From Metallyticus violacea (Eukaryota; Arthropoda; Insecta; Mantodea; Metallyticidae), in the NCBI GenBank assembly GCA_030762175.1, contig CM060841.1, positions 9,352,001-9,416,000 on the forward strand: a DNA stretch of 64,000 nucleotides, given 5' to 3'. Position numbers and translations under genes: made by a program. The notes under the pieces are model-generated. The model had not been told where the DNA came from. It saw nothing but the letters and a program-made list of their open reading frames with translations, and did not search any database. Shown in pieces: positions 21,371 through 33,099 of the stretch; within the stretch, counting starts at the first letter, position 1, and each line of letters begins with the position of its first letter.

Positions 21371-23959
21371 TAAAACCTTCATCTTTTGTTCTTGATCCTA
21401 ACATCCTTTTCATCATACAATTAGAAAGGACGATCTACTCTAAAGAGAAAATATTTATAAAATGTTAAGTTGAATGAAATACCTTAAAAATTAGTTATTC
21501 ATTTCGAGCCGCTTTAAAAACATATATCAACAAACCAAAATATTAAAATGGCATTAAAATATAAAAAAAGTTAAAATTATAAATTTTATTCCCCTTAAAG
21601 GCGTTAAAATACGGAATTCATTATGAAAAATTATTTTAATGCGGGTATATGCCAATTTATTTGTTGGGATTACCTGAATATCGTTTCATGAGTAAATGTA
21701 CTGTATTATATTTGGTAAATTCTTTTTATATTAACTAAATCATTAATTCTTATTTAATTATGTTTAAATCCATGGAAAGTTACTCCATCGTTTTGAGCAT
21801 TAATTTATTAAAAGACCTTTCACTCATGTTTTTGGAAACATTTCTTTCGAGGTTGCGTAATGCATTTATTTTGCAAGTAAATAGTGCTTTTCAGTGAATT
21901 TACTGGGAACATTCCTTTCGTCCATTTTTTCGAGAACCGGATACTGTAATATTATGCTGTATTAAGTGCCTTTGCGTTAATTTTATTTAAAGTTTTTTTT
22001 ATTGTTTTGGGGTCAATTCTGAAGTAATTTCATTCGTCTCGTTATGGGGAAATGTCCGTACAGTTTTTAAAATTTAACTTTTTAGTGTTTTTACAATTAC
22101 TGGTGTTGCACACGTTAATGCTCCTCACTTATTGAAATTACGACAGTAGTGTGCATTTCGTTAAGTTCAATTTTGTTGAAGTGCATTACGAATTGTTTAC
22201 AATATTTCTGCCGTCATGTTGGATACATTGATCTTCCACGACTTCATCTTGGAGGTTTTTCTTAATTTGCACATTTCCTAAAGTAAAAAAAAGAGTAATA
22301 CTGCGCAGGTCTTCGTGAAGTTAACTAATCAATCAAGAATTTTAAGGAATTGTTAAAAGAAATACCACTCAAAGAGGCCAATAAACGTGAAAGTTTTCCA
22401 CCTATAACAAACTTATATTACATAAAAACATCTGTAAAAGTGCATAAACTATTGGCGAAGGCAGCCTTAGGTCATTTCTGTAAATATGAACATGAGTACA
22501 TCATTATAGTGTAATGATAAATGACTTATAAAGACGTAAGAACATCAAGGCTTGAAGCAACGCAAATAATGCAGAACTTGGATCACCGTAATCTATTCTC
22601 TGCTTCTTACTGCACTTGTAATTTGTCTCAGCTAAGAAGACAAGAAGACCAAAAGAACAGAACACGGGCTTCGAAAATGAGAGCTCGTTTTTAACGAGTT
22701 AAATGGCAAGGACTTTTTCTGCACATGCTATCTCGGCAGGTCTTCGCTGACATCACATCAACAACAACAGGAAATGTGATGAAGTGGTGGAACGAGTACG
22801 GCTTGGTTCCGGATACAGTCAATCTGAGCGGCTCGACTCACTTCCTCGCCAACATCCATTTACAGTGAAATAAAAATACTGAACCTGAGCCTCTTTTAGA
22901 CTCAATGTTAAGTATGGCACATTACTTGATGATGTCATCGTTCTTTTATCCCTTTTAAGTCACAGGAGCGATGATTAGCTGTGCCGCTAAAGCCCAGTGG
23001 TTTATATTTTAGGTCTTAATCAATGCTAAGTAAGGGATAATTTTCATCGTACAGAAGTAGTAACGTTACCTGCTAAAATACTTTACTATCTATCAGTAAA
23101 TTAGCACCTATGAGTAATGATTGTATATGTAGAGACATAATTAAAAGTTGCGTTAAGTAATAAGGTACAACAATTATCACTGTGGGGTATTTCAAAGGCC
23201 TAAAAATGCAGCTGTGAGCAATTATTTATATGTTGCTTACAAGTATCCAAAATGTTAAAGATTTAATCGTTTTGTTTCAAGACTTATCAATATATATCAC
23301 TGTTTGACAAGAGAGAATTAAACATCCTTTAAGAGATACCACAATAATGAACAAATGGCATGTTTTTTTCACAAGTAATATCACGAGATGCTCTGAGATT
23401 ACCAATAAATTTACGAACGTAATGAGATATTAAGACTATTTCACGAAAAATATAAGAATTGAAATATAATTCCTCTAAACTTGGCTTACAAAATTGTGTA
23501 TTTATACTTAATCATTTCGAGCAATCTTACGACAGATGAATCCGATTATCATTAATGCCAATAGAGAAGAGCAAATTGCGGGTTTAGGACTATTTCATGA
23601 ATAGAATAAGAATAAAAGTGATATATATTTTAAATTCGTGCACAGAATATTAACACTTGTATAAAATGTTATACTTACGAATATCTATTCTATTCAGAAA
23701 CCGTGAGACTGAAATGGACAAACGTCGAGTATTACAATCGCTACCGTTCGATTTTCTAATATGAACAGAAAGAAAAAAATAGATAGCATACAGTGTCTCT
23801 ATTTTTCTTTGCATTCTGTGGTTTGGAATTCCTAATGATAAGATCAATTTGCACATTTGAGCATCACCAAAACACTTTGAATAACTCTCCATTTTCCGTT
23901 ATGATTGTCGATTGCACATGCTTTTATTGCTATCAATAGCTCTTCATCGCCTCTAGCAA
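21371..23959. other. No recognised gene; longest unassigned stretch on the left half
   Basis: AT-rich with a somewhat less AT-rich part at 22600-22870. Nothing is recognisable at the protein level. The hairpin-like string gagctcgttttTAACGAGTT near 22681 is short and probably incidental. Confidence 0.45.
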
Positions 23960-24145
23960 TAGTGGTAACGATGAGTGTTCAGAAAGCATATAGTGGAGGT
24001 ATAGAATTGGCTACACTGACCACAGGACAAATGCATGTCGCGCGATAAAACGGTTTGATAATTTTTTCGATAATTTCACTCCGTAATCCGGCTGTGATTG
24101 GACAAAATTCAAAAAAATTGTTTCGTTTCATTAATCTATTTTAAG
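23960..24145 (+). repeat. Dispersed repeat R-D, copy 1
   Basis: About 185 bp similar to 35823-36005. The best blocks are ggtatagaattggctacact, ggctgtgattgg and tttcgtttcatt. Function unknown; likely part of an unnamed transposon. In one frame both copies give related short peptides (GIELATL, AVIGQNSK), but gaps break the frame. Confidence 0.7.
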
Positions 24146-24296
24146 GTGACGTTCACAAGAAATAATTCATTTAATTTTTACGAGCAAATATAAATATCAA
24201 ATAATTTTTAGACGCTTAAATTATCAAATATATATGACAAGTAAATTAATCAACTATAAAAATATAATAACCGAAATTTTAAAAAGTTTAAGTTTT

Positions 24297-24506
24297 ATTT
24301 ATGAGAACACCAGGACAATACAAAATATCGATATGGCAATTAGTTTTCTCATTATCAAAAAAAATAATTTCCATTTTTATTTTGTCAACATTTAAATTTT
24401 GTATCGTGTGGACTCAGTGTATTAGAATATGAAAGCAAAAACTGGTTATATCGGTAGAGATGGAATTTCTACAAAGAGTGGCAGAATATAAATTATTTCA
24501 TTATAG
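24297..24506 (+). repeat. Dispersed repeat F, right-hand part with inverted terminus
   Basis: Bases 24297-24420 match 39893-40013 directly (caggacaatacaaaatatcg, caattagttttctcat). Bases 24436-24506 match 39648-39712 in inverted orientation (gtagagatggaatttctaca here; tgtagaaatttcatctctgc there). The simplest reading is one DNA-transposon-like family with terminal inverted repeats of about 65 bp, of which this locus keeps the right end. Confidence 0.65.
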
Positions 24507-25440
24507 GATAAATGAATAAGTTATGAATCAACTACAGGTTGACAGTATCACCGATATTACAACAAAATATAGAAGTAAATGGAGATTGCATGTAATGAGG
24601 ATATCAGAAGAGAGAAGTACTAAAGTTATAATTGTCTGTCTCCTTTCCACTCATAGGTTCAAACCCTTTCCGCAGTGCGACTTTATGACTTTAGAAGCTT
24701 TAGATAAATTTTAGACTCATCAAGGATAAACTACAACGCAATGTTAATAATTTTCCTACGTTGTTTTTCGCCTAATAATTATGTGAGTTTTCTAAAATGG
24801 TTCTGAAAGTTCGAGTCTTCATATGACCATATTTCGTCAACCTCCAGTGACCTTCTAATTTCATTTAATTTTATTTTTCTGAAATTATTCCATTTGAAAG
24901 ATGTAACTATGTGTTAGAAATAAACTTAATAATAATTGTTGGAAACTTGATAAGTCTTTGTTTAACTTCAGTTAGGCGAAAACAATGCATCAATAGTACA
25001 TCTCATTTCATAGACATCTATTGTAGTTAAATCGGGCAATTCACTCTCTATAGTCTATATCAATTTAATTAATGACACTTTTATGTTACGGTGTCAAATG
25101 GGCTAAGTACTCCACCACTGTTTGTCATTATTATCGTTGGTGGCACTACTACGATTGAGGAAAATATGCAAGCTGTGTAGAGATGAATGAGTCCTGTTTA
25201 TTAACGGATGAATGTCACAACATTTTAGTTAAATATTTTTATAAAACATTTGCATTTGTACTTTGTTCTTTTACTTTGTGCTACCCAATATACGTTCCAC
25301 ATAATAAGTGTACTTAGTTTAACAAAGTATAAGAAGATTTACTGCAAAGTGTTGAAAACGTACTGTTTCCAGCGTTTTAACTGTTTAAAGTGTGTTCACT
25401 GGCTTCCTTAACCTGCCTTACCCAATTTCGCTGACTCGCA
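24507..25440. other. No recognised gene
   Basis: AT-rich, no motif or repeat match seen. Confidence 0.45.
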
Positions 25441-26720
25441 TCCCAGGTGTACACTAGAGAGGATGTACAATGCTATCATTAAGTCTATTCTGTTATATGA
25501 AAGTGAAATATGCGGATGGAAGAGAGCTGGACATAAATAAAATTCAAATCTTGGGCTCTTCAAAGGAATGTCAAACTATAAGGTCTTAATAGAGGTGGGT
25601 TGCTATGAAAATAGCAAAATAAGAATGGTGAAATGCTTCGCGCTAAATGTTATAGACATCAAATGCAAAATATAACACCAATGTTTTGGGCTGCAGAGGT
25701 GGAAAGAGCACTCGGGGGAATTGCCTGGGTCCACTAATGCAACGAGGCAATGAAAGTAATAAAAATGCATGCAAGAAGGTTAAACAAAGGCTAGAGGCTA
25801 TCAGCAGGCAGGAAATCAAGGCTAAATGTAACACGAAAGTCTCCTTAAGCCTATCGAATGAAATGAAATTAACCTAGGATACAGTGATATGGGTGCTCGC
25901 GCTGGGGAGAAAAACGGGGTCAACTGGATCAGGAATGGCCTGGGTTAGACAGGACGTTGGAAGGCTCAAAAACTAACGGACAGTTCTATTAGGAGAATCT
26001 GCCCATTTTGTAGAGGGGATAAGGAATGAGTACATATTCCAGAATGTACCGCTCGGAACACCTGAGAAAAACACTGTTACCAGAAAACTTTTAAGATTTG
26101 TTTTATTTAGGAACGCTCTTTAACATCTCAGATCATTAGCGACCCATTCTATCCAGAGCGTGAAACGGCCAATAACTTTTGCTCGGAGGCTACTTCTTTC
26201 AGACTTGAGGTTCTTTATCGTGCCGTAAATGTACGACACGGGACCCACGGCTTTACTTCCCTTCCGAAGGAAGCCATACTTACGATTTTTACACCCGAAA
26301 AAAGCCATCGGTCCTGGCCGGATTTGAATCCGCGATCTTGGGTTTAGAAGGTAAGTATGTTCACCACTATACTACCTGACCGAATAATTAGAGGTGGATT
26401 GGCATGCTGAGACCAGGCTAATTGGTTGAATAAGGGCATTTGCACGCTGCTATAACCAATTTATTTGCTGGTTAGAAAGCAATAACTAATATGACTGTAT
26501 GTAGCATGTTTCAACTTATATATCAGCAAATACCGTTCTTCACACTTTAAAGTGTTTTTATAGTTAATGATGTCTTATTTTTCATTATTATTTGTTCCTC
26601 TTTCTAACTGTGTACCATATTGAAGCATGTACGGTTTACGACCCGTGCATAAAATATATTTGTAATGTGTATATAGAAGTTTATAATAATAAAGATACAG
26701 CTACTACTGCTTTCGTAAAT
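25441..26720 (+). mobile_element. LINE X, C-terminal ORF2 and 3' UTR, carrying a SINE-B
   Basis: Decodes to LERMYNAIIKSILLYESEICGWKR (the post-RT YGAEIWGWK-type block of LINEs), then NWIRNGLG and ICPFCRGDKE-stop-VHIPEC (26000-26050), the same CCHC knuckle as at 61440. A minus-strand SINE-B interrupts it at 26099-26383. The 3' UTR resumes and ends near 26700 with ataataaagatacagctact and ACT triplets. Dead copy. Confidence 0.72.
26099..26383 (-). mobile_element. SINE-B, complete, inside LINE X
   Basis: Gives the clearest tRNA-like head of the family. Read on minus: tcggtcaggtagtatagtgg (acceptor start and A box), atcgcggattcaaatcc (B box) and ggccaggaccga, closing the acceptor stem. Body and tail follow to 26101 (ttaaagagcgttcc). 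No clear target duplication was found. Confidence 0.92.
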
Positions 26721-27161
26721 ACAAAAAGCCCGTGAAACTTACGGCTGGCCTACAGCTTAAGTTTACAAGAAATATGATGAAAACACGAAAACCATAGCAA
26801 CAGAATATTAAAATGAAGATAGAATCCATCCCTGATGAAATAACTAAGTCAATGTGAAAGCAAAAAAGCCGTGACGTACAAAGTGCAGACGTCATCACAC
26901 ATTTTAAATAACCTGTGGGATCAAAACAGTCTTTAGAGAATTTAGTGTTATCACCCATTCGACTCGTAATTTATAACAAAGTTGCATTATTTGTTTCAAT
27001 TCTCCATTGCCCATCATCGTTTATATGTTCCTAAGGACAATTTTTCCCCCAAATTATGCGTGTTAATTGTTTTTAATTGCTTTGTCAAATGGACAATGTT
27101 CATTAATTCTCATTCTTCCTTTTATTACGTTGTAACTGTGAATGTGCTTTTACCCTCCTCT
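26721..27161. other. No recognised gene
   Basis: Short ORFs only. Confidence 0.45.
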
Positions 27162-27173
27162 TTTAATAAAATT

Positions 27174-27456
27174 GAACCGCCACGAGTGGCCGAGGTCGTT
27201 AAGACGCGGACTCGTGAGCGGGAGGTCTGGGGTTCGAATCCTGTCAGGATTGCCCTCCCTGAATGAGGGTTTTTCCAGGTTTTCCTCAGTCCCCACAAAT
27301 GGTAAATGCCGGGGAGGTACCCCTAAACTTAGGCCTGGAACGATTCCTTCCTCAAAATAATCCTTTCCCAATTTATCATTATATCTCATGTATCATCAGT
27401 GTCCATCACCTGTGGTGCCTCTGTAGCAAAAACGGGCGTTAAACACAATTCATTCA
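27174..27456 (+). mobile_element. SINE-A, complete, perfect 12-bp target duplication
   Basis: Reference copy for the family. TTTAATAAAATT occurs at 27162-27173 and again at 27457-27468. Head: ccgccacgagtggccgaggt (A box, of tRNA-Ser/Leu type) and ggggttcgaatcc (B box). Middle: ggtttttccaggttttcctc and ggtaaatgccggggaggtac. Then cctaaacttaggcctgga. Tail: gtggtgcct, aaaaacgggcgttaaacaca and a cattcattcatt-type end. About 283 bp. Confidence 0.95.
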
Positions 27457-27469
27457 TTTAATAAAATTA

Positions 27470-28854
27470 CTGTAATAAAATGCAATAACTTTTAACAAAG
27501 ACGGATGTGGAAAATAAAAAAAAAAAAATACAAACTTTGCTTTTCCAAAAGAAAAAGTATCATTTAAGTTATACTATTTCCGGTCACTAAATTTTATTAA
27601 GCTACATTTTTTGAAAAATCTACATCTATTGCAAATCAAAAGAAAATTCCGTTCCACGGGTGCATTGATTTTTAACTGAATCTATAAAAATATTTATCAA
27701 TTGCAATTATTTGGGATAAATTTTAAAACTGTTATGAAGTACGTTTCATATGTATAATTTTTTAACCTACTCTTGTACCTGAGACGAATTTATACTATCA
27801 TCGAAAGAAAACTATAAGTAGTCTATGCTTTATTTTATTGTATCGTATATAAATGAAATACAGTTTTCTAAGCTATTTTTAATTCGGAATACTGCGCTAC
27901 TTTTTGTAGACGAGCTAAATGAAAGATGTACTTACATAAATCTGCTATAATCGTGAAGTCACAAGCAGGGAATTACTGTCATAGTTCTAACAAGAAGTAG
28001 CTTTCATAATTGTAGAGCTTATAGCTCGCTAATCTAAACCCCATCATTACAATCCAGTTCACAATATAATTAGAAGGTGACAAATAGCACGTGCCGCTTT
28101 CTAACGAATTCACACTTTCCTTATAATGCTTCTTACTATAAAATTAGTACCGTGTTGGAGAACCGAAATTGAGAATTTATCATGCTCTTCAGAACAATTA
28201 CTCCCAGAGCACGAAACAGACCACACATCTTTAAAAGTGCAATAGGCTAAGACTGGCTACAAGGATTAAGTTTAAGCTAATAATAACGAAAAAGTGTCTT
28301 GCTATATAAAAGTACATAACTGCTTACAACAACCTGTGGAGGATTTGTGTAGAGTACATTTCAAGCCTTATTCCATTTCTTTGCCATTGTAGAATGTCTT
28401 ATATCATTAGCTCAAAAGGCACTAAAAATGACATTTTGTTGGAACTAGCTCTCTCATATTCCAATAAACTGGAAAATAAAAACAGTGATCCATGTTCTTT
28501 AAAGAAAAAGGAGGCATGGAATGATTTAACCATGCATTTCAACATGATACCAGGCGAGGTCTAATCACCAAATAAATAAATACATGGCTACATCACTTGA
28601 GTGATGAAGAGTACAGTTGTTTTCATGGGTGAAACAGGGTGATCGCGGTTAGTAGGAAACTCTAACCTCTCAGAGTCACCACACTGTATCCTTTGATAGG
28701 CGAAATCTTTCTTCAAATTTCCTGTCCCCATACCCTTCAAAAAGGTCACGCTGGTCCCGATTTAATTAATACAAGTATATTATCTCGTCCTCAATATCCT
28801 CAAGAATATCGAACCGGGTAGCCGTTTTGTGTAACTTGAATACAATCAAAGGTG
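27470..28854. other. No recognised gene; AT-rich
   Basis: No ORF of note and no repeat match. A10 run at about 27518-27528. Confidence 0.45.
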
Positions 28855-29010
28855 TTGATCGGTGCAACATCTGCGGTCAAAGTTGACCACAATCAACTAC
28901 CTCCTTTAACTTTGTCATTGTCAGTGCACCAAAAATCGCATTGAACGCGGTCAAATTCCGAATTAACCACCTTCAAACAATGATCGAGGATGGTGCACAT
29001 GATCAATATT
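28855..29010. repeat. Small inverted-repeat element (MITE-like)
   Basis: The left arm ttgatcggtgcaacatctgc (from 28855) and the reverse complement of the right arm, ttgatcatgtgcaccatcct (ending about 29006), match over about 35 bp at 75-80%. The interior is about 85 bp and itself repeats an AATYAACYACCT motif. No flanking duplication was settled. A single copy was seen here. Confidence 0.5.
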
Positions 29011-30241
29011 CATTCTCACTGTCCATCTTCTTAAAACTACTGCAGTAACACTTTCAAGCCTGGAACAAGCAATAACATTCAGCCTTTTATGTTCTTTATG
29101 TCAAGTTCCAATCGGAGATTGCACAAAGGACTCAGTATAATCATCGTTTTCATCAGCACAAAGCTTTGATTTCTTCATCCATTTCCCCCCAAAAAGAACA
29201 GATCTAAAAGAGAAGGAGCATTCCCATTTTTAGCTTCTCCCACAGTGCGCGTGCATACAAAGCGTTAGGGAAGGGGTGAACGGCCGTTTGAAACGTTGGA
29301 AGAGCAACAAATTCATCAAGCGCCGGCATGTGTATCCCGCTTGCTGCCACAACAGTAGCGACACAGTTAGTTATGCAATTAATGCATATTCCTCACTACA
29401 TCATACTGGTCAAAGCAGACAAGAGTACCACTTTCCCACATCATGCCAACAAGAAAGGGAGAGTGATGAAGTCCGAGAAAGGGAAGGAGAGGAAAGGAGA
29501 TTTGCAAAACCAGTAATTAGAGCATGAGAAAGAAGGGTTAAACTTTAAAACGGGAATGCACAAAACGTATGAAGTTATGAAAGTGGCTAAAGCATGGATT
29601 TTTTCCCCCCTGTAATTTCTGACTTTACAAATAAACGCTTAGAGGGATATCAGAGGAGGCTAAAATTAAAAAAGCATTCCCTAAAGTTAACTAAGTGCGT
29701 ACAATAAATGTGGATATCATGTATCTATGTACTTTATTTTAAAAAGTTTATTATTTCCGTTACAACAATATTCTTTAATCTGCCAAGCGTTACAGGACTT
29801 AATTATTTTGAACTTAAGAGTGTGTAACGAGATATTTATGCCTAAGTATTTTCCTAACACACCTATAAGATATACCAGTAAAGTCAAGAGTAAATCGAAC
29901 AAGTATAGAAAGGGAACCTTTTATATATCACGTTCAAAGTAAGCCACTTGGGTAGTGAAACCGTACCACCTTTTGAAATACTCCTGCAGCCCATTATTAC
30001 TTTCGGAAAAGTCCACGTCGCAAACGTCTTCACTTCTTCGGCCAAAATGAGCTTCAGATTCTTGAGAAAGTTTCTGACATTCGAGGAGACGGATGTGGAT
30101 GTCGTGAGGCAGAACCCAGTTCTTTCCTTGCCACTAATGAGTTCTTTTCGGTCGTACTGTATCACAAAAACGCCTAAAAATGGCAATATAATCCCCTTAT
30201 TGATCTATTGACCGTTCGTCCTCAGTAATGAATTCTGACTT
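29011..30241. other. No recognised gene; less AT-rich patch at 29220-29520
   Basis: ORFs of 62-100 codons overlap here without a recognisable domain. Confidence 0.45.
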
Positions 30242-30720
30242 TGAGAATAGGTCTATAAGTTTCCGGCCCCGCCGATAAGCATTATGGCCTTCACAAAATT
30301 CTTATCTGGTGTCATACCTTATCTGTTAAGTAAATAGTTGCAGCTGTAACTTCCGCTCCGTTGTGTTCAATTGATTAGATATTGTTGCACAAAGAAGGTT
30401 ATGTATAGAATATTGTGTGTGGCATATACAAAATGAAGTTTCGAGCTGTTATTAAGTTCTTCACAATCTTTTGTGAACTTATTCCAATTGAAATTAAACA
30501 GCGATTGGACGGTGTATATGGGGAAGCATCCCCCTCATATTCTACCGTAAAAGAATGAGCCAAACTTTTTCGAATGGATGGAGAAAGCATTGAAGACGAA
30601 GAGCGTGCAGGTCGGCCCTTAGAGGTGCTCACTCCTGAAAACATCGTTCTTGTGGAAGCAGAAATTATGGAAGACCGGCGGTTCATGGTTATACAAATAG
30701 CAGCAAGACTGGGTCTTTCT
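30242..30720 (+). mobile_element. Mariner (same family as 2677-4212), 3'-truncated
   Basis: Left terminus gaataggtctataagtttcc, then a 5' UTR matching the 2.7-kb copy without its SINE. ATG 30433 opens MKFRAVIKFFT. The frame stays open through LIPIEIKQRLDGVYGEASPSY to a stop at 30556-30558, then continues as RAGRPLEVLTPENIVLVEAEIMEDRR and IAARLGLS. Homology stops near 30720, before any catalytic residue. Confidence 0.92.
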
Positions 30721-31319
30721 AAAATATTTACGTTTTCCCCATTCTTGATTAATATCAGCACTAGCTATTTCTTTATTACTTTTTCATTTAAAATTTTGTG
30801 ATATAATGATGTTTACATTTATTCCATTTTCCAAAATTATAATAAAATGAGTCGATATACTTAATCGTAGAAAATCTTCCATTAATCTACACTATTATTC
30901 AGACAATGCGAATGCGGGTGCTATATACTCGTACAACAAAAGGTCCATGACTGAATTAGAGGTGTTTTTGTTCACAATACGGTATTATAGAACTGTCCTT
31001 GAGAAATGCCTATCTCAGGGAATGTTAGATCCTGCCCTGTAAGCCCCAGATCTAGGTGGCCCGGTGGGTAATACCTGCTTAGGGAAAATAAACAGGGTTA
31101 TATAGTTGAAGCAATCTGTCTAGGGGAAGATATCACAAAATCAAACCTGATCCTCCTGTATACAGGTTATGTAAAAGGCTGGTCACCCCTCTATGTATAA
31201 AATATGCACTCAGAAACTTAAAGATGAACAAATACATAAGTACAGCCTGTTTAGATTAGTATGGTCATACATTAAAGATTCTTTACACTTGAGTAAATTT
31301 TATAAAGTAAAGTTATTCC
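30721..31319. other. No recognised gene
   Basis: No motif or repeat match seen. Confidence 0.45.
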
Positions 31320-32290
31320 ACAGCAGTGCCATTTCTATCAAAAGTCTGTATAAACTGTTAAAATAGTTTTTAAATTTATAGAATAAGTTAATGTTTTATC
31401 AATGAATCAGGTTCATTGATTTGGTTTATAACCCGTTCCGTTTAATCATTACAGGGGGAAACTCTTCAAGAGTGGAAACAATAAAAGGTGTCAGTTTAGG
31501 AAAGAAAAATTATCTTAAAACATAACAACATGCAGACGGTCAGATTTTGTTGAAAAAACAGATTATTAATTACAATCGAAACATTTAAACTTAATAAGAG
31601 CTGCACAAAATATGCATAACTTTGAAATTTGAACTAAAAAATAAATCTAATGGAATTCCAAGGAAAAAAAAATCAAATCAAAATTGTTATTAATGAAATT
31701 ATAATAAAACAGGTAAATCATTTTAACTATCTAGGCTATAATACCTCTTCTCATAAAGATTTACATATAAAGAAAAAAATAATGACAGAACGTAGGCTTT
31801 CACGGCAGGAGTCAACTAGGGCGGACGTCCACGCCACCGAAGATGTCCGCCGTAGTTGCAGATGAAACGTCTGGAATTCTCTTCTCCAGCAGATCACGGC
31901 ACAACAGCCCGAAAGAAAATTTTAGTTATATCCAAAAATTAATAAATTGATAAAATAAGTGGAACAATAAACGGAACCTTAAATAAAAAAAAAAGACTAA
32001 AGAAACACAATTAAAATTCTACAAAGTTTTAATAGGACCCACTTGGTTCTGGATAAAAATAAACAAATTCTTGCAACATAAATGATTCAGTAAAGCGTGT
32101 ACAAGAGAGGATAGAACTGCAAATAATGTTAAAAGACAGAAACTTATCATATTCTCAGTATTTAAAAAAAATCATATTTTAGACAAAATTGGAAATACTA
32201 TACAAACAGAATGGACCAAAGTCCATGAAAAACATTCTTATCGATCCATAGGTAAAAGATGGAATTGAAGTCGACACAAGTTTTAAAGCT
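31320..32290 (+). mobile_element. LINE fragment, end of reverse transcriptase and C-terminal domain
   Basis: Reads KGVSLGKKNYLKT, HADGQILL (position of the YADD box, lost), MEFQGKKNQIKIVINEIIIK followed by QVNHFNYLGYN (31650-31740). After a 131-bp insertion come INKLIK, SGTINGTL and KFYKVLIGPTWF, then a DKIGNTIQTEWTKVHEKH-type block. This is the VMAF-K/HFNYLG/KFYK order of endonuclease-RT LINEs of the RTE-like kind. All frames are broken. Confidence 0.75.
31787..31917 (+). mobile_element. Small GC-rich insertion with stem-loop; Penelope-tail-like
   Basis: Interrupts the LINE between its HFNYLG and SGTINGTL blocks and stands out by its GC content. ggcggacgtc (31820-31829) pairs with gatgtccgcc (31842-31851) at 9 of 10 positions. 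Downstream comes GAAACGTC (31864-31871). CCGAAGA...GAAAC strings resemble the core of the hammerhead motifs known from Penelope-like retroelements. I cannot confirm the family, and the catalytic fold is not intact. Confidence 0.45.
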
Positions 32291-33099
32291 TAATCCATGG
32301 TTATAGTGATGAGGAACTTGTTTTCTAAAAACTGGAGATAAAACCTGGCTAAATCTAATAAACCTATGTTTGCTACAGTAAATTTTTGAACCAAGGGTGT
32401 AATTTCCAGATAATCTAAATTTTATTCTATTTTATTTTGCACAACTGTTTATTATGGTTCGCTTATTTCAATAATATTGAAATAAAAATAATATAATTTT
32501 TTGTACTTTCTGCATAAGAATGTGAAACATGCAATGGTTTAGATGATTTAAGTGTGCTAGCGGAAGTAGAAGTGAAAAGTACTAACGATAGATACTTCAA
32601 AATAGTAAAATCACATTAAAAGTTAACGTCATTCACTAGCATCTTATTATATGTAAATGGAAACTTAAAACATTTAAACAGTCTAAACGACTGCCAGGAG
32701 GGTATGTTGAAGATTTATAGAATAAGTTTTGTACTATTTTCTTCTCGATTTGAATTTTGAAGATAATATCAACATATAAAATACACGTGATATGTACAAA
32801 TTACATATTTATTCCATTAAGAGAATTTAATGCTAGAGGGTAAAGAACCCGCAAAGAAGTTAATTAGGATTCATGTAGAAGATATGTTAAATAATAATGA
32901 ACAACAATAAAGTACTTGCAATTTCTAATCATTTTAAAATAGCATAAAAATAACACCCACAAAAGGCATGTTTATCGTAAAGTTTTTGATCAATAATAAA
33001 AGAATATATAATGCTTAAAAACGTCATCAGTATTATGTTAACGGACATGAGAGTGTATAGATAAAGTGATATTCTGACCAATATCTCCTATATAAAAAA
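32291..33099. other. No recognised gene; very AT-rich
   Basis: No motif seen. Confidence 0.4.

Noticed and set aside
27180..27250. A tRNA gene (Ser/Leu-like) at the SINE-A head, and similar heads in other SINE copies
   Set aside because: A and B boxes are present, but the sequence continues into a conserved SINE body with target duplications and there is no proper long variable arm; it is a SINE promoter, not a tRNA gene.
27142..27389. Overlapping ORFs on both strands near 27.2 kb (and similar ones at 11.5, 14.3, 57.4, 63.2 kb)
   Set aside because: They are translations of SINE-A or SINE-B and recur only because the SINEs recur.
30399..30761. 120-codon minus-strand ORF
   Set aside because: Antisense to the mariner transposase fragment at 30433-30720.
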